Part shown: piece after piece, positions 9,160 through 18,143 of the stretch
How the letters are laid out: each line of letters begins with the position of its first letter
Numbering within the stretch: position 1 is the first letter of the stretch
Assembly (NCBI GenBank): GCA_965247125.1
Contig: CBDFGO010000001.1
Location: 620,001 to 684,000, forward strand
Direction of reading: 5' to 3'
Source of the DNA: CALBJU01 sp965247125
GTDB lineage: Bacteria > Bacteroidota > Rhodothermia > Rhodothermales > UBA10348
Length of the DNA stretch: 64,000 bases
Program-made: the position numbers and the translations under genes
The notes under the pieces: model-generated
The model's input: only the letters and a program-made list of their open reading frames with translations
Database searches by the model: none
What the model was told of the DNA's origin: nothing

Positions 9160-10416
9160 TCAACGCATGATCTGAATTTCCCGAATCAGACGGGAATCGT
9201 TCACGCGAAGCGCCAGAAAATAGACGCCCGAACTTAGCTCTGGCAAATTGATAGAGATATTGTGGGTTCCGGCTGTGTAGAATTCATCCACCGCCGCGCT
9301 CACTTCCCGCCCCAGGATATCCAGAACTCTTGTCGTTATCCGTGCTCCCGTCTTTAATTCGATGTTGACCGTCGTCTGCCGCGACGCAGGATTGGGATAA
9401 ATGGAAAGCACGGAAAGCTCCTGCGGTAATTCCGCATTATATGCGGAGAATGTAGCCATCGAGGGGGGTGTAAAAACCTGGGTGTCAGCAGAGGTGGAAA
9501 AGCCAGCATTGATTCCCCCACCCGACAGGAAGACCTGTGAGTCGATTTCGACCGCTGAAAATCCGTGCCGAGGCTTTGGCATGTCATCCAGTTGTCTCCA
9601 CGTATTAGAAACAGGATCATACTCTTCAACAGATCGAATAATCCGAGCACCGTCCTCAAATGATTCTCCACCAAACACGTAAAGCCGTCCATCGACGCCC
9701 GCCGATGCGTGCCCTCCCCGTGCTTCGTTCATGGACGCCTTCTGCTCCCAAGAATTGGTGAGTGGGGCGTAGACGTGCAAGTCGGAGAGGTTGGTCAGCA
9801 CAAAGTTCGCTCTCCGGCGCCCACCCGACACATACATCTTGCCACCGACAACGGCTGCTGAAAGATGCTCACTGTTTACAGGGAGCGGCTGAAGGTCAGT
9901 CCAGGTATCGGTAGTCGGATTGTACTTGAGAGCATGCGAAAAGGCAGCATTGAAGTACGTTCCACCGAACAGGTACAATTCCCCGTCGAATGCTACCATC
10001 GCGTGAGCCCCCATTGGACGCGGAAGAGGCGTCAACTGGGTCCAGGTGTCCAACCCAGGGTCGTAGGCAAATAGCAGCGTCGATTCGATGAACTGGGTGG
10101 CCGAGTATCCTGCCGTGGTGTAAACTTTCCCGTTCAGTGCTGCGCCGCCGTGATGGTGTAGCGTAGAAGGAAGATCTTCACCAATCGACCAGGAATCCGT
10201 GCCGATATCATAGATTTCGAGTGTATTGATGGCTGCGCCTACGGGATTGATTCCACCCATCTGATAGATTTTGCCAAGCAAGTGAACCAACGGCGTTTCC
10301 TGGCGGGCGATCGACATGGGTGTGCGAGATTCCCAAACGCCACCCGTGTTCTGCGACGTTGCCGTCAGCGGGGTCAGCAAACAAGCAACGGTCAGTGAAT
10401 AGAAAAGAGCTCTCAT
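9160..10416 (-). CDS. Secreted kelch-repeat protein with type IX sorting domain
   Basis: The 418-residue exported protein has a signal peptide (MRALFYSLTVACLL...) and at least five kelch repeats, visible as recurrent 'G-x-x-Y-x-x-G-G' and 'Y-D-P-x-x-x-x-W' signatures, which should form one beta-propeller. The last 80 residues are a classic Por/T9SS C-terminal sorting domain: LSIYPNPASRQTTV, the DILGREV turn, SSGVYFLALR and a basic tail. It is therefore probably exported through a type IX system and anchored at or released from the surface. I chose the ATG at 10416 because the upstream codons precede the signal peptide. The ligand is unknown. Confidence 0.87.
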   Translation of the reverse strand: MRALFYSLTVACLLTPLTATSQNTGGVWESRTPMSIARQETPLVHLLGKIYQMGGINPVGAAINTLEIYDIGTDSWSIGEDLPSTLHHHGGAALNGKVYTTAGYSATQFIESTLLFAYDPGLDTWTQLTPLPRPMGAHAMVAFDGELYLFGGTYFNAAFSHALKYNPTTDTWTDLQPLPVNSEHLSAAVVGGKMYVSGGRRRANFVLTNLSDLHVYAPLTNSWEQKASMNEARGGHASAGVDGRLYVFGGESFEDGARIIRSVEEYDPVSNTWRQLDDMPKPRHGFSAVEIDSQVFLSGGGINAGFSTSADTQVFTPPSMATFSAYNAELPQELSVLSIYPNPASRQTTVNIELKTGARITTRVLDILGREVSAAVDEFYTAGTHNISINLPELSSGVYFLALRVNDSRLIREIQIMR

Positions 10417-10518
10417 GAAGTCGGTAGTTATCAATCTTGGTAAGGGGTTTTGAGCAAGACGCCCAAAATCGGAATCACGCGCGCAGGAGTAAATCACAAA
10501 GGAAATACCCTGTCTCCT

Positions 10519-11160
10519 CTACCACATCCTGATCACGCTGGTTGCAGCGATCGAATCAAGTTGTGGGAAATCCCGGCCAAGAACTTCGGCTGTGTGCTCT
10601 GAGCGCATAGGAGCAGCTCCATAACCGGAGTACAGACTCTCGAGAACGTCCATTCCCCCAACAATCCTTCCGATGGGGGGATATCCGACCACACCGCCGG
10701 CATTCAGGGAGTCGAGTCGGGGGTTATTCACCAGGTTAACAAACATGGTCATTGAACGTGAGCGTCGGCCGGCTCGGGCGAAAGATATAGTGCCTTTCGC
10801 GTTACTTGTTCTGACCGGCTCGTCGTTGATGGACATGTTCCTCCAGACTGAATCGATCTCTGCATCTCCGGACCCGCCAAACTGAGCGACGAAACCCTCA
10901 ATTACCCGGTAGAACCGGGTGCCTTCGTAGAAATTGTTATTGAACAGGTAAAACGCTCGATCTACTCCCAATGGAGACAAGTGCCGGTAGAAACGGAAGT
11001 CGATAGTTCCGGCGCTGGTTATCATCTCAACTTGGAAGGAATCAGGAGCAGGTTGGGCAAGAGTGGCCAGGGAAGGACTTCTGAGCGGATCAGAACTGCT
11101 GCAACCGACCGCGATCATAATTATTGCGGTCAATACAAGGCCCAGGACGACAGATTTCAT
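10519..11160 (-). CDS. Lipoprotein cyclophilin-type peptidyl-prolyl isomerase
   Basis: A 213-residue lipoprotein with the lipobox IAVGC-SSS after the signal sequence. The mature part is a cyclophilin fold: a 'TSAGTIDFRFY' first strand, FYEGTRFYRVIEGFVAQFGG (the active-site strand), GTISFARAGRRSRSMTMFVN and the PIGRIVGGMDVLESL end. It probably aids folding of exported proteins. The usual catalytic arginine segment (FxRV) is present as FYRVI. The gene lies upstream of the kelch gene on the same strand, with 102 bases between them. Confidence 0.85.
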   Translation of the reverse strand: MKSVVLGLVLTAIIMIAVGCSSSDPLRSPSLATLAQPAPDSFQVEMITSAGTIDFRFYRHLSPLGVDRAFYLFNNNFYEGTRFYRVIEGFVAQFGGSGDAEIDSVWRNMSINDEPVRTSNAKGTISFARAGRRSRSMTMFVNLVNNPRLDSLNAGGVVGYPPIGRIVGGMDVLESLYSGYGAAPMRSEHTAEVLGRDFPQLDSIAATSVIRMW

Positions 11161-11202
11161 GTGCTTGATGGATTGAATCTTTGTGTTGACCGGAAAATAA
11201 CC

Positions 11203-11982
11203 CTACAGCAGAAATTTGGCAGCCGCAATAGCGACGATTGCGATCAGCAATCGGTGAATCCAAACGTCTGCGTTTTTGATGTGCACGACCCACTTTACCG
11301 CCAGATACGCGCCGATGGCTTGAAATAGCGCCATCGCCAGTCCATAGCCAAGGTGTACCTGGTTATACCACAAGAAGATGGCCAGGGTTGGGAAGGCAAA
11401 GATCAGGACGATCAGGAGCTTGATACCGTTACCGGAGCTGAGCGTGAATCGGCTGATCAGCACCAGCCCCGCCAGGAGAAAAATTCCTACACCAGCCTGA
11501 ATAAAGCCACCATAGACGCCGATCAGAAAAAACGCAATGATTGTGAGAGGGTGTTTGTTTCGGTCGGTGTCGACCGGTAGATCGTGAATCCAGCGGCTGG
11601 GTTTGACCAGAAGAACAATCATCATGAACACCATGAGGAGTCCCAGGACTGTATTCATGGTCTCCTCACTCAGGTCAACGGCGATAAGAGATCCAACGAC
11701 GGCACCGATGACGGTTGGAATGACCAGCCATGTTGAGCCTTCGAGCGAAATCGTGCCAGATTTCTGATATGCCAGAAGGCCGACCGCGCTCTGGAGCAGC
11801 ACACCTACTCGATTGGTGCCGTTTGCGATGGGCGCCGGAAGCCCGCAGAGAAATACAAAAATCGGCATCGTGATCAAGGAGCCACTCCCCGCCAAGGTGT
11901 TGATGACACCGGCAACGACGCCTGCAACCATGAATATTGTCCAGTCGAGGAGAGATAAATCCATGGAAAACAGATCCGGCAT
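11203..11982 (-). CDS. TauE/SafE (TSUP) family permease
   Basis: An inner-membrane protein of 259 residues with about eight hydrophobic helices and the TSUP repeats (AGVVAGVINTLAGSGSLITMP at the N-terminus and a matching GGFIQAGVGIFLLAGLVL in the second half). Family members export sulfite or organosulfonates, or import small acids. An alternative start seven codons in (ATG at 11964) is possible. It is followed on the same strand by the cyclophilin gene, and 17 bases separate it from the aldehyde dehydrogenase end. The substrate is not readable. Confidence 0.85.
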   Translation of the reverse strand: MPDLFSMDLSLLDWTIFMVAGVVAGVINTLAGSGSLITMPIFVFLCGLPAPIANGTNRVGVLLQSAVGLLAYQKSGTISLEGSTWLVIPTVIGAVVGSLIAVDLSEETMNTVLGLLMVFMMIVLLVKPSRWIHDLPVDTDRNKHPLTIIAFFLIGVYGGFIQAGVGIFLLAGLVLISRFTLSSGNGIKLLIVLIFAFPTLAIFLWYNQVHLGYGLAMALFQAIGAYLAVKWVVHIKNADVWIHRLLIAIVAIAAAKFLL

Positions 11983-11999
11983 ATAGGTTTTCAGGTAGG

Positions 12000-13580
12000 C
12001 TAATTGCGGGTGAGTTCACCGTCCTGAGTTCGCCAGATTCCAAGCGGATTTCCATTTTTGAGTGCATCCGGGAGCGAAGCCTCAGGGAATCCCTGATAGC
12101 AGAACGCGCGCGTGAAGCGCTCAATAGCAGCCGTTCCCACCGAAGTTGAGCGACCGTCTGAGGTCGCGGGAAACGGACCGCCATGAACCATGGCGTTTCC
12201 AACCTCCACGCCCGTGGGATAGCTGTTCAGAATCATTCTTCCGACCCGATTTCGCAGAGCCGATATCAACGCGCTGCTCAATGGAAGATCGGTGTCATCG
12301 TGCTGGATGGTTCCGGTGAGCTGTCCTTCGAGACCGCCTATCAAGTCTATCAGTTCTTCTTCGCTGTTATAGGTGACAAGCATTGAAGAAGGGCCGAAGG
12401 TCTCTTGAGATAGGGATTCGTCGGCCAGGACGGCCGAGGCGGTAGTGCGAAAGATCCAGGGATTTACCCGGTTATTTTGGACCTCATTGTCTGTGCTCGA
12501 AAGCGTCTGCACTTCTGAATTAGAGTGTATTCTTGACGTCGCGGAGTCGTATGCCCTGGCGATGCCAGCGTGTAGCGTGGTACCCCCCTTTGAATCATCC
12601 ATCAAAGCAGCGAAGTTGCCGGCAAAAGCATCCGCCTCATCACCCTCTGGAAGCAGAATCATGCCCGGATTCGTGCAGAACTGGCCCACTCCCATGCTCA
12701 CCGACCCGACCAACCCGGCTGCGAGTGCATCTGCACGGCTCCGGAGTGCCCCCTTGAGCACGACGATGGGATTGATACTGCTCATTTCCGCGTAAACAGG
12801 GATCGGTTCATCCCTTTCGGAGGCGATTTTTGTAAGAGCCAACCCGCCAAATCGGGATCCGGTGAATCCGACTGCCTTCATGGCAGGGTGCTTGACGAGA
12901 GGCGCACCGACATCCTGCCCGGTGCCTTGTAGCAGGGAAAAGGTGCCTTCCGGCATCCCGGCCCGTTCCACGGCGCGAAGAATCGCTCTTCCGGCCAGCT
13001 CACTCACACCCGGATGTGCGAAGTGCGCCACACACACCACCGGACAGCCCGCAGCGAGTGCAGAGGCTGTGTCTCCTCCTGCCACCGAAAAGGCGAGCGG
13101 GAAATTTGACGCTCCAAAGACTGCCACAGGGCCTATCGGGATACGCATGGACCGAGTATCTGGCTTGGGCACAGGCGCACGATCGGGCTGCGCGGATTCC
13201 AGGCGTGCATCGACCCAGGAACCATTCTCTACCAGGTCAGCAAACATTCGAAGCTGCCCGATCGTGCGCCCCAGCTCACCGTTCGCGCGGCCTTCCGGCA
13301 ACGCGGTTTCCAGCGGAACTCGCTCGGTGATCTGAGGACGAGAGGCTTCAAGTTCCTCTGCGATGGCCCGCAGGAAGGCCGCGCGCTCGGCGCCCGAAGT
13401 CCTGGAGTACCTGTCAAATGCCTGGCCCGCCAGTTCAGCGGCTCTATTCACCTCGGAGGAGGAAGCCGTATAAAAGAGTTCCGGTAAGTCCGAACCCGTA
13501 GAGGGATTCACCGCATGAAATGAGGCCCCTCCAGGCTTGCCAAGTGAATTACCTATGAGAGAAAGTCCGGAAAGCGGCAT
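12000..13580 (-). CDS. Aldehyde dehydrogenase, 2-ketoglutarate semialdehyde (2,5-dioxovalerate) dehydrogenase type
   Basis: A 526-residue NAD(P)-dependent aldehyde dehydrogenase of the alpha-ketoglutaric semialdehyde dehydrogenase group, which finishes non-phosphorylating pentose, glucarate and hydroxyproline breakdown. Visible are the cofactor region (PIGPVAVFGASNFPLAF), the general-base glutamate in YAEMSSINP and the catalytic cysteine in GQFCTNPG. I chose the ATG at 13580 (MPLSGLSLIG) because residues upstream of it are not family-like. An 8-bp inverted repeat lies about 45 bases upstream. It is followed by a TSUP permease gene, which might transport a related acid. Confidence 0.87.
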   Translation of the reverse strand: MPLSGLSLIGNSLGKPGGASFHAVNPSTGSDLPELFYTASSSEVNRAAELAGQAFDRYSRTSGAERAAFLRAIAEELEASRPQITERVPLETALPEGRANGELGRTIGQLRMFADLVENGSWVDARLESAQPDRAPVPKPDTRSMRIPIGPVAVFGASNFPLAFSVAGGDTASALAAGCPVVCVAHFAHPGVSELAGRAILRAVERAGMPEGTFSLLQGTGQDVGAPLVKHPAMKAVGFTGSRFGGLALTKIASERDEPIPVYAEMSSINPIVVLKGALRSRADALAAGLVGSVSMGVGQFCTNPGMILLPEGDEADAFAGNFAALMDDSKGGTTLHAGIARAYDSATSRIHSNSEVQTLSSTDNEVQNNRVNPWIFRTTASAVLADESLSQETFGPSSMLVTYNSEEELIDLIGGLEGQLTGTIQHDDTDLPLSSALISALRNRVGRMILNSYPTGVEVGNAMVHGGPFPATSDGRSTSVGTAAIERFTRAFCYQGFPEASLPDALKNGNPLGIWRTQDGELTRN

Positions 13581-13623
13581 GACAGTCGAAGAGGAATGAG
13601 GGGTGTGTAAAGTGAATTGCCAT

Positions 13624-13655
13624 AATACAGTGAGAAACATCAAAAGGACTGTATT
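13624..13655. promoter_or_regulatory. Inverted repeat upstream of aldehyde dehydrogenase
   Basis: AATACAGT at 13624-13631 and ACTGTATT at 13648-13655 are perfect complements separated by 16 bases. They lie 44-75 bases before the minus-strand start at 13580, where a dimeric regulator could act. No T tract follows, so a terminator is unlikely. Confidence 0.3.
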
Positions 13656-13715
13656 GAACTCGTGAAATATGATTCCAGACGCGTCACAGTGAGGTGATCA
13701 AAACAAACATTCGTA

Positions 13716-13737
13716 GCTTCATCTCGTACTATGAAGC
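13716..13737. promoter_or_regulatory. Inverted repeat upstream of ABC efflux operon
   Basis: GCTTCAT and ATGAAGC form a perfect 7-bp inverted repeat with an 8-base centre, about 60 bases before the ABC ATPase start. The position fits an operator for the plus-strand operon. It is unrelated to the AATACAGT repeat in the same gap. Confidence 0.3.
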
Positions 13738-13794
13738 GTCGAAAATGGTGATTTGCAGTCACATGTCTGCCTAAAAAAGCGAAGCCATACACGG

Positions 13795-14574
13795 ATGACC
13801 ATGGAATCGGAAGAATCCCGCGAAGCTGACCCTGAGAAGGCAGATACTGCCAGCTTAAAGATGGATGGACGTCATCAGATCTTTGAGGCGCGTGGACTGT
13901 GGAAAATCTATGATATGGGCGAAGTAAAGGTCACCGCGCTCAGAGACGTCGACTTCGATCTGTTTGGGGGTGAACTACTCGTGCTGCTTGGAGCTTCAGG
14001 AAGCGGGAAGAGCACCCTTCTGAACATACTTGGAGGCCTGGACAGGCCAACCGAGGGCTTGGTCCGTTATCTGGATATCGTCCTGTCCGAGTCCGACGAC
14101 TACCAGCTGACCCAGTATCGTCGCCAACACGTCGGCTTCGTATTTCAATTTTACAACTTGATTCCCAGTCTCACTGCGAGGGAAAACGTTGAACTGGTGA
14201 CCGAGATATCTGAAGATCCCATGCCTCCGGAACATGCCCTGGAGCTGGTCGGTCTCGAAGATCGAATGGATCACTTTCCAGCTCAACTTTCTGGCGGAGA
14301 GCAACAACGCGTGGCGATCGCGAGGGCCATTGCGAAGCGTCCCAACGTTTTATTGTGTGATGAGCCGACCGGTGCTCTGGACCTTGAGACGGGAAGAATC
14401 GTGCTGCGGGCGCTGGAACGGGTCAATGAAGATCTCGGGACGGCAGTTGCCGTCATCACCCACAATGCGGCCATTTCTGCCATGGGCGACCGAGTCATTC
14501 AGATGAGCAGCGGCCGCATCTCAAAAACGATAACCAACGAAAAACGGGCGCCGCTCGAAGAGATCGAATGGTAG
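13795..14574 (+). CDS. ABC transporter ATP-binding protein (MacB/LolD/DevA type)
   Basis: The 259-residue ATPase powers an export-type ABC system with the next two genes. Walker A is GASGSGKSTLL, the Q-loop lies in VFQFYNLIPSLTARENV (a hallmark of the MacB/LolD branch), the signature is LSGGEQQRVAIARA and Walker B runs into LLCDEPTGALD. The N-terminus has an extra acidic segment of about 30 residues. Two ATGs at 13795 and 13801 fit; a TTG at 13753 would add 14 basic residues that look non-coding. Six bases separate it from the permease gene. Confidence 0.9.
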   Translation: MTMESEESREADPEKADTASLKMDGRHQIFEARGLWKIYDMGEVKVTALRDVDFDLFGGELLVLLGASGSGKSTLLNILGGLDRPTEGLVRYLDIVLSESDDYQLTQYRRQHVGFVFQFYNLIPSLTARENVELVTEISEDPMPPEHALELVGLEDRMDHFPAQLSGGEQQRVAIARAIAKRPNVLLCDEPTGALDLETGRIVLRALERVNEDLGTAVAVITHNAAISAMGDRVIQMSSGRISKTITNEKRAPLEEIEW

Positions 14575-14580
14575 CGGTGG

Positions 14581-16941
14581 ATGAATGCACTGAATAAAAA
14601 GCTGTTTCGAGATCTCTGGCACCACCGTGGTCAGATGTTCTCTATTGCAGCAGTCGTCGCGACGGCCATCATGACCGTTCTGTCGATGCGAGGTACTTAT
14701 GAGTCGCTGGTGATCGCCAGAGACTCCTACTACCATGAATCTCGTTTTCCAGACGTGTGGTCCAATCTGGAAAGGGCTCCGGAATTGCTTCGAGGTCAGA
14801 TTGAACAGATCGAGGGAGTTACTGCCGTGGATACGCGAGTGACGTTTGCTGCGTCACTCGATCTGGATGGTCGGGATACACCTGCTACTGGACTATTCAT
14901 CTCCGCATCTGATCCGTCGGTAATGCTTGGCGCACTGCATATGCGCTCTGGTAGGTGGGTAACGGGGCGGGACCGAGATCGCGTGATGATCAGCGAGAAA
15001 TTTGCTCTGGCCAACGACTTTACAGAAGGTGATACGCTCAGAGCCATCATCAACGGAAGGCTCAGAAATCTGGAGATCATCGGAACGGCGATATCTCCGG
15101 AACACAGCTATGCCGTTCCAGCGGGTGCCCTCTTCCCAGATGACGCAAATTACGGCATCGTGTGGATGAGCCGAGAGGCTATTGGCTCCGTCTTCGATAT
15201 GGAGGGTGCTTTCAACGAAGTGGTGTTGACGCTCGCTTCGAATTCCGATGTCGATGCCGTCATGCTGAAATTGAACCGCATCCTGGAGCCCTACGGGGGA
15301 CTGGGGAGCTACAGTCGAGAATTTCAGCTCTCCAATCTGTTTCTGGAAAATGAACTGAAGCAAAATCGGACGATGGGAACGGCAATTCCCGCCATATTTC
15401 TAGCCGTCGTCGCCTTTTTACTCAACATTGTGCTTAGAAGACTGATATCGACGCAACGGCAGGAAATCGCCGTGCTCAAGGCATTTGGGTATTCCAACAT
15501 GGATGTCGGATTATTTTACCTGCAATTTGCCCTTACCGCGGTGCTGACGGGGGCCGTCATCGGCATTGCCATTGGAGCGTGGCTTGGCGGAGTCATGGTC
15601 GAGCTGTACAAGGATTACTTCGTCTTCCCTGATTTATACTATGAATTGAGCGTAGGCCTCGTCGCATTCGCCATCGCTATCAGCGTGATCGCAGCCATCA
15701 TCGGAGCTCTCGGTGGCGTCAAAAAAGCGATCAGCCTACCGCCGGCAGAAGCGATGCGACCCCAGGCACCGGCTCGGTTTGCGCCGGGGATTTTTGAGCG
15801 TCTTGGCCTGGCCAAGTACTTGCATTCGACAACGAGAATGGTTCTGAGAAATATTGAACGTCGCCCCATCAAAAGCCTGTTCTCTGCGCTCGGGGTATCA
15901 TTTTCGGTTGCCATCCTCATAACCGGCATGTTCATGTTCGATGGCGTCGATCGCTTGATGGATCTTCAATTTAACGTGGCTCAACGACAAGACCTGTCGG
16001 TGACCTTCAATCGATCTCTGGGTATTGGATCAGAGTTTGAACTGGGTAGGATCAAGGGAGTGGCCGGTGCGGAAATGTTCAGAATGGTGCCGATAAGGAT
16101 TTCGAAGGGTCACCGGGAACGTGAATCTGGCATTACCGGGCGAGCGCTCGGTGATGAACAGAGCCGAATCGTCGACTCGGATGGGCGCATAATTTCGATG
16201 CCACTTACTGGATTGGTCGTCAGTAAAGTTCTAGCGGACCAGCTTGAGGTGGTCCCAGGTGATCGAGTCCGAGTTGAGGTACTCGAGGGTGCTCGCGTGT
16301 CCCGAAAACTGCAAGTCGTTTCCATTGTCGACGACATGATGGGCATGTCGGTGTACATGAATATCGAGGAGCTTCATCGTTTGGTGGGCGGACCCCGCAT
16401 GGTATCCGGTGCCAATCTGGCCAGTTCGGATCTAGATCATTCTCAGCTAGCCAGTATTCTGGGAAAGCTTCCAGCGATAGCGAGCGTGACATCTCCGAGG
16501 AAAGGATTTGACCTCTTCGAAGAACAGATGTCGAAGAGCCTGTTTATCGGAATTTTCTTCCTTATCGGCTTTTCTTCGGTCATTGCGATATCCGTTATTT
16601 ACAACGGAGCCAGAATTGCTCTTTCCGAACGCGGACGGGAGCTTGCCAGCCTGAGAGTGCTCGGATTTTCCAAAAGGGAAGTGGCGGTTCTGTTGTTCAG
16701 CGAACAGGCCTTGATCACCCTCTTTGCGATTCCAATCGGATGGTACATCGGATATTTCTTTGCCCAGGCCATCGTCCTCATGGTCCCTACCGAAACGTTC
16801 CGGATTCCATTAATTGTGGACGCCGGGACGTATTTTTTCTCGACTGTAGTGACGATTGCAGCGGCCATAGGCAGTTTCTGGATTGTGCGTCGACGCCTGA
16901 ATAATTACGATCTGATATCAGTTCTCAAAACACGAGATTGA
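14581..16941 (+). CDS. FtsX-like ABC permease (DevC/MacB-type efflux)
   Basis: A 786-residue permease with two FtsX modules. The first helix (residues about 15-35) is followed by a large periplasmic domain, a three-helix FtsX block near 260-390, a second helix and periplasmic domain (400-640), and a terminal FtsX block ending in NYDLISVLKTRD. This duplicated layout is the type used with HlyD adaptors in tripartite efflux. It is sandwiched between its ATPase and its adaptor, and its stop overlaps the adaptor's possible TTG start. The substrate is unknown; no outer-membrane TolC is adjacent. Confidence 0.87.
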   Translation: MNALNKKLFRDLWHHRGQMFSIAAVVATAIMTVLSMRGTYESLVIARDSYYHESRFPDVWSNLERAPELLRGQIEQIEGVTAVDTRVTFAASLDLDGRDTPATGLFISASDPSVMLGALHMRSGRWVTGRDRDRVMISEKFALANDFTEGDTLRAIINGRLRNLEIIGTAISPEHSYAVPAGALFPDDANYGIVWMSREAIGSVFDMEGAFNEVVLTLASNSDVDAVMLKLNRILEPYGGLGSYSREFQLSNLFLENELKQNRTMGTAIPAIFLAVVAFLLNIVLRRLISTQRQEIAVLKAFGYSNMDVGLFYLQFALTAVLTGAVIGIAIGAWLGGVMVELYKDYFVFPDLYYELSVGLVAFAIAISVIAAIIGALGGVKKAISLPPAEAMRPQAPARFAPGIFERLGLAKYLHSTTRMVLRNIERRPIKSLFSALGVSFSVAILITGMFMFDGVDRLMDLQFNVAQRQDLSVTFNRSLGIGSEFELGRIKGVAGAEMFRMVPIRISKGHRERESGITGRALGDEQSRIVDSDGRIISMPLTGLVVSKVLADQLEVVPGDRVRVEVLEGARVSRKLQVVSIVDDMMGMSVYMNIEELHRLVGGPRMVSGANLASSDLDHSQLASILGKLPAIASVTSPRKGFDLFEEQMSKSLFIGIFFLIGFSSVIAISVIYNGARIALSERGRELASLRVLGFSKREVAVLLFSEQALITLFAIPIGWYIGYFFAQAIVLMVPTETFRIPLIVDAGTYFFSTVVTIAAAIGSFWIVRRRLNNYDLISVLKTRD

Positions 16942-16946
16942 CAAAC

Positions 16947-18110
16947 ATGTTGAAGCACAGGCGTCTGATATTCGGCTTGCTGGCGGTAGTACTGGTCGTG
17001 GTAGTACTCGTCCAGTATTCCGATCAGGGGGTCCCGGCGGTGACGGTACGGGCAGAGCGTACCTCTCTGGAGGTTTCCATTCGGGAAGAAGGACGAACTC
17101 GAGTCGGCGAATCATACGTAGTGACGTCGCCGACCTCGGGCTTGATCGAGCGGGTCAACTGGAAGGAAGGTGATGAAGTGGGTGAAGGGAGTGTATTGTT
17201 CAAGGTTTTGCCTACTCCGGATAGCGGACAATCAAGTCAGGTAAGTCGAGCTAGATACGAAGCCGCAACGGCGCGCCAACGACAGGCTCAGACGCTGATT
17301 GATGATGCGCGCGCCGTTTCTGAACAAGCTGAGCTCACACTGAAGCGTCAACGCTCGCTTGCCGAGCAGGAAATAATCTCCGCCGAGATGCTGGAGCAGG
17401 CGGACTTGGCAGCTTCGTCGGCGGTTCGTCAACTGGAGGCGGCTCGCGAAACATTGATTGCTGCCGACGCCGATGTGTTGGCCACCAAAGCCATGCTGAT
17501 TACTGATGATGCTGATCGTGATGCTTCGGGATCAGAGGTGGTGGCACCAGTCAGTGGCCGCGTTCTTCGAGTCTTCGAGCAGAGCGAGAGAGTGGTACTT
17601 GCAGGTACGCCGATCCTGGAAATGGGAGATACGGAGTTGTTGGAACTGGTCGTTGATGTACTGTCCGAAGATGCCGTCCGAATCAGATCCGGCAATCGAG
17701 TCGACATAACCGGTTGGGGAGGGGAAAACTCGCTGCAGGGACGGGTGCGCCTCGTGGAACCCGCCGCATTCACCAAAATATCCGCGCTGGGTGTGGAAGA
17801 ACAGCGCGTAAACGTCATCATTGATCTCGAGGATGCTCCGACCCAGTTGGGCGTGGGATTCAGGGTGGAGGCCGGAATTGTTGTTTGGGAGGCAGACGAC
17901 ATCGTCACCATTCCGATCAGCTCGGTCTTTCAGGAAGATGGCCTATGGTTTACATTCATAGTCGAAAGCGACACCGTTTCCAAAAGGGCTATTGAGCTGG
18001 GTGAGCGCTCAGCCGAGATGATCCATGTGACAGAAGGCCTTGTCACGGGAGAAGAGGTCGTTCGATACCCGTCCGTGGACATTGATGACGGGGTCGTTAT
18101 TAAGCGATAA
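16947..18110 (+). CDS. HlyD/MFP family periplasmic adaptor
   Basis: A 387-residue adaptor that links the ABC permease to an outer-membrane channel. One N-terminal membrane helix is followed by a barrel-sandwich half (TSPTSGLIERVNWKEGDEV), a long alpha-helical coiled-coil hairpin (about residues 100-185, rich in Q, E, R and A), the second half-motif (VVAPVSGRVLRVFEQSERVV) and a beta-barrel end. The ATG at 16947 is preferred; a TTG at 16938 overlaps the permease stop and would add only three residues. Its presence marks the operon as an efflux rather than an uptake system. Confidence 0.87.
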   Translation: MLKHRRLIFGLLAVVLVVVVLVQYSDQGVPAVTVRAERTSLEVSIREEGRTRVGESYVVTSPTSGLIERVNWKEGDEVGEGSVLFKVLPTPDSGQSSQVSRARYEAATARQRQAQTLIDDARAVSEQAELTLKRQRSLAEQEIISAEMLEQADLAASSAVRQLEAARETLIAADADVLATKAMLITDDADRDASGSEVVAPVSGRVLRVFEQSERVVLAGTPILEMGDTELLELVVDVLSEDAVRIRSGNRVDITGWGGENSLQGRVRLVEPAAFTKISALGVEEQRVNVIIDLEDAPTQLGVGFRVEAGIVVWEADDIVTIPISSVFQEDGLWFTFIVESDTVSKRAIELGERSAEMIHVTEGLVTGEEVVRYPSVDIDDGVVIKR

Positions 18111-18143
18111 ACACTGTTATTGACAAATCGGAGGTCGAACGCC

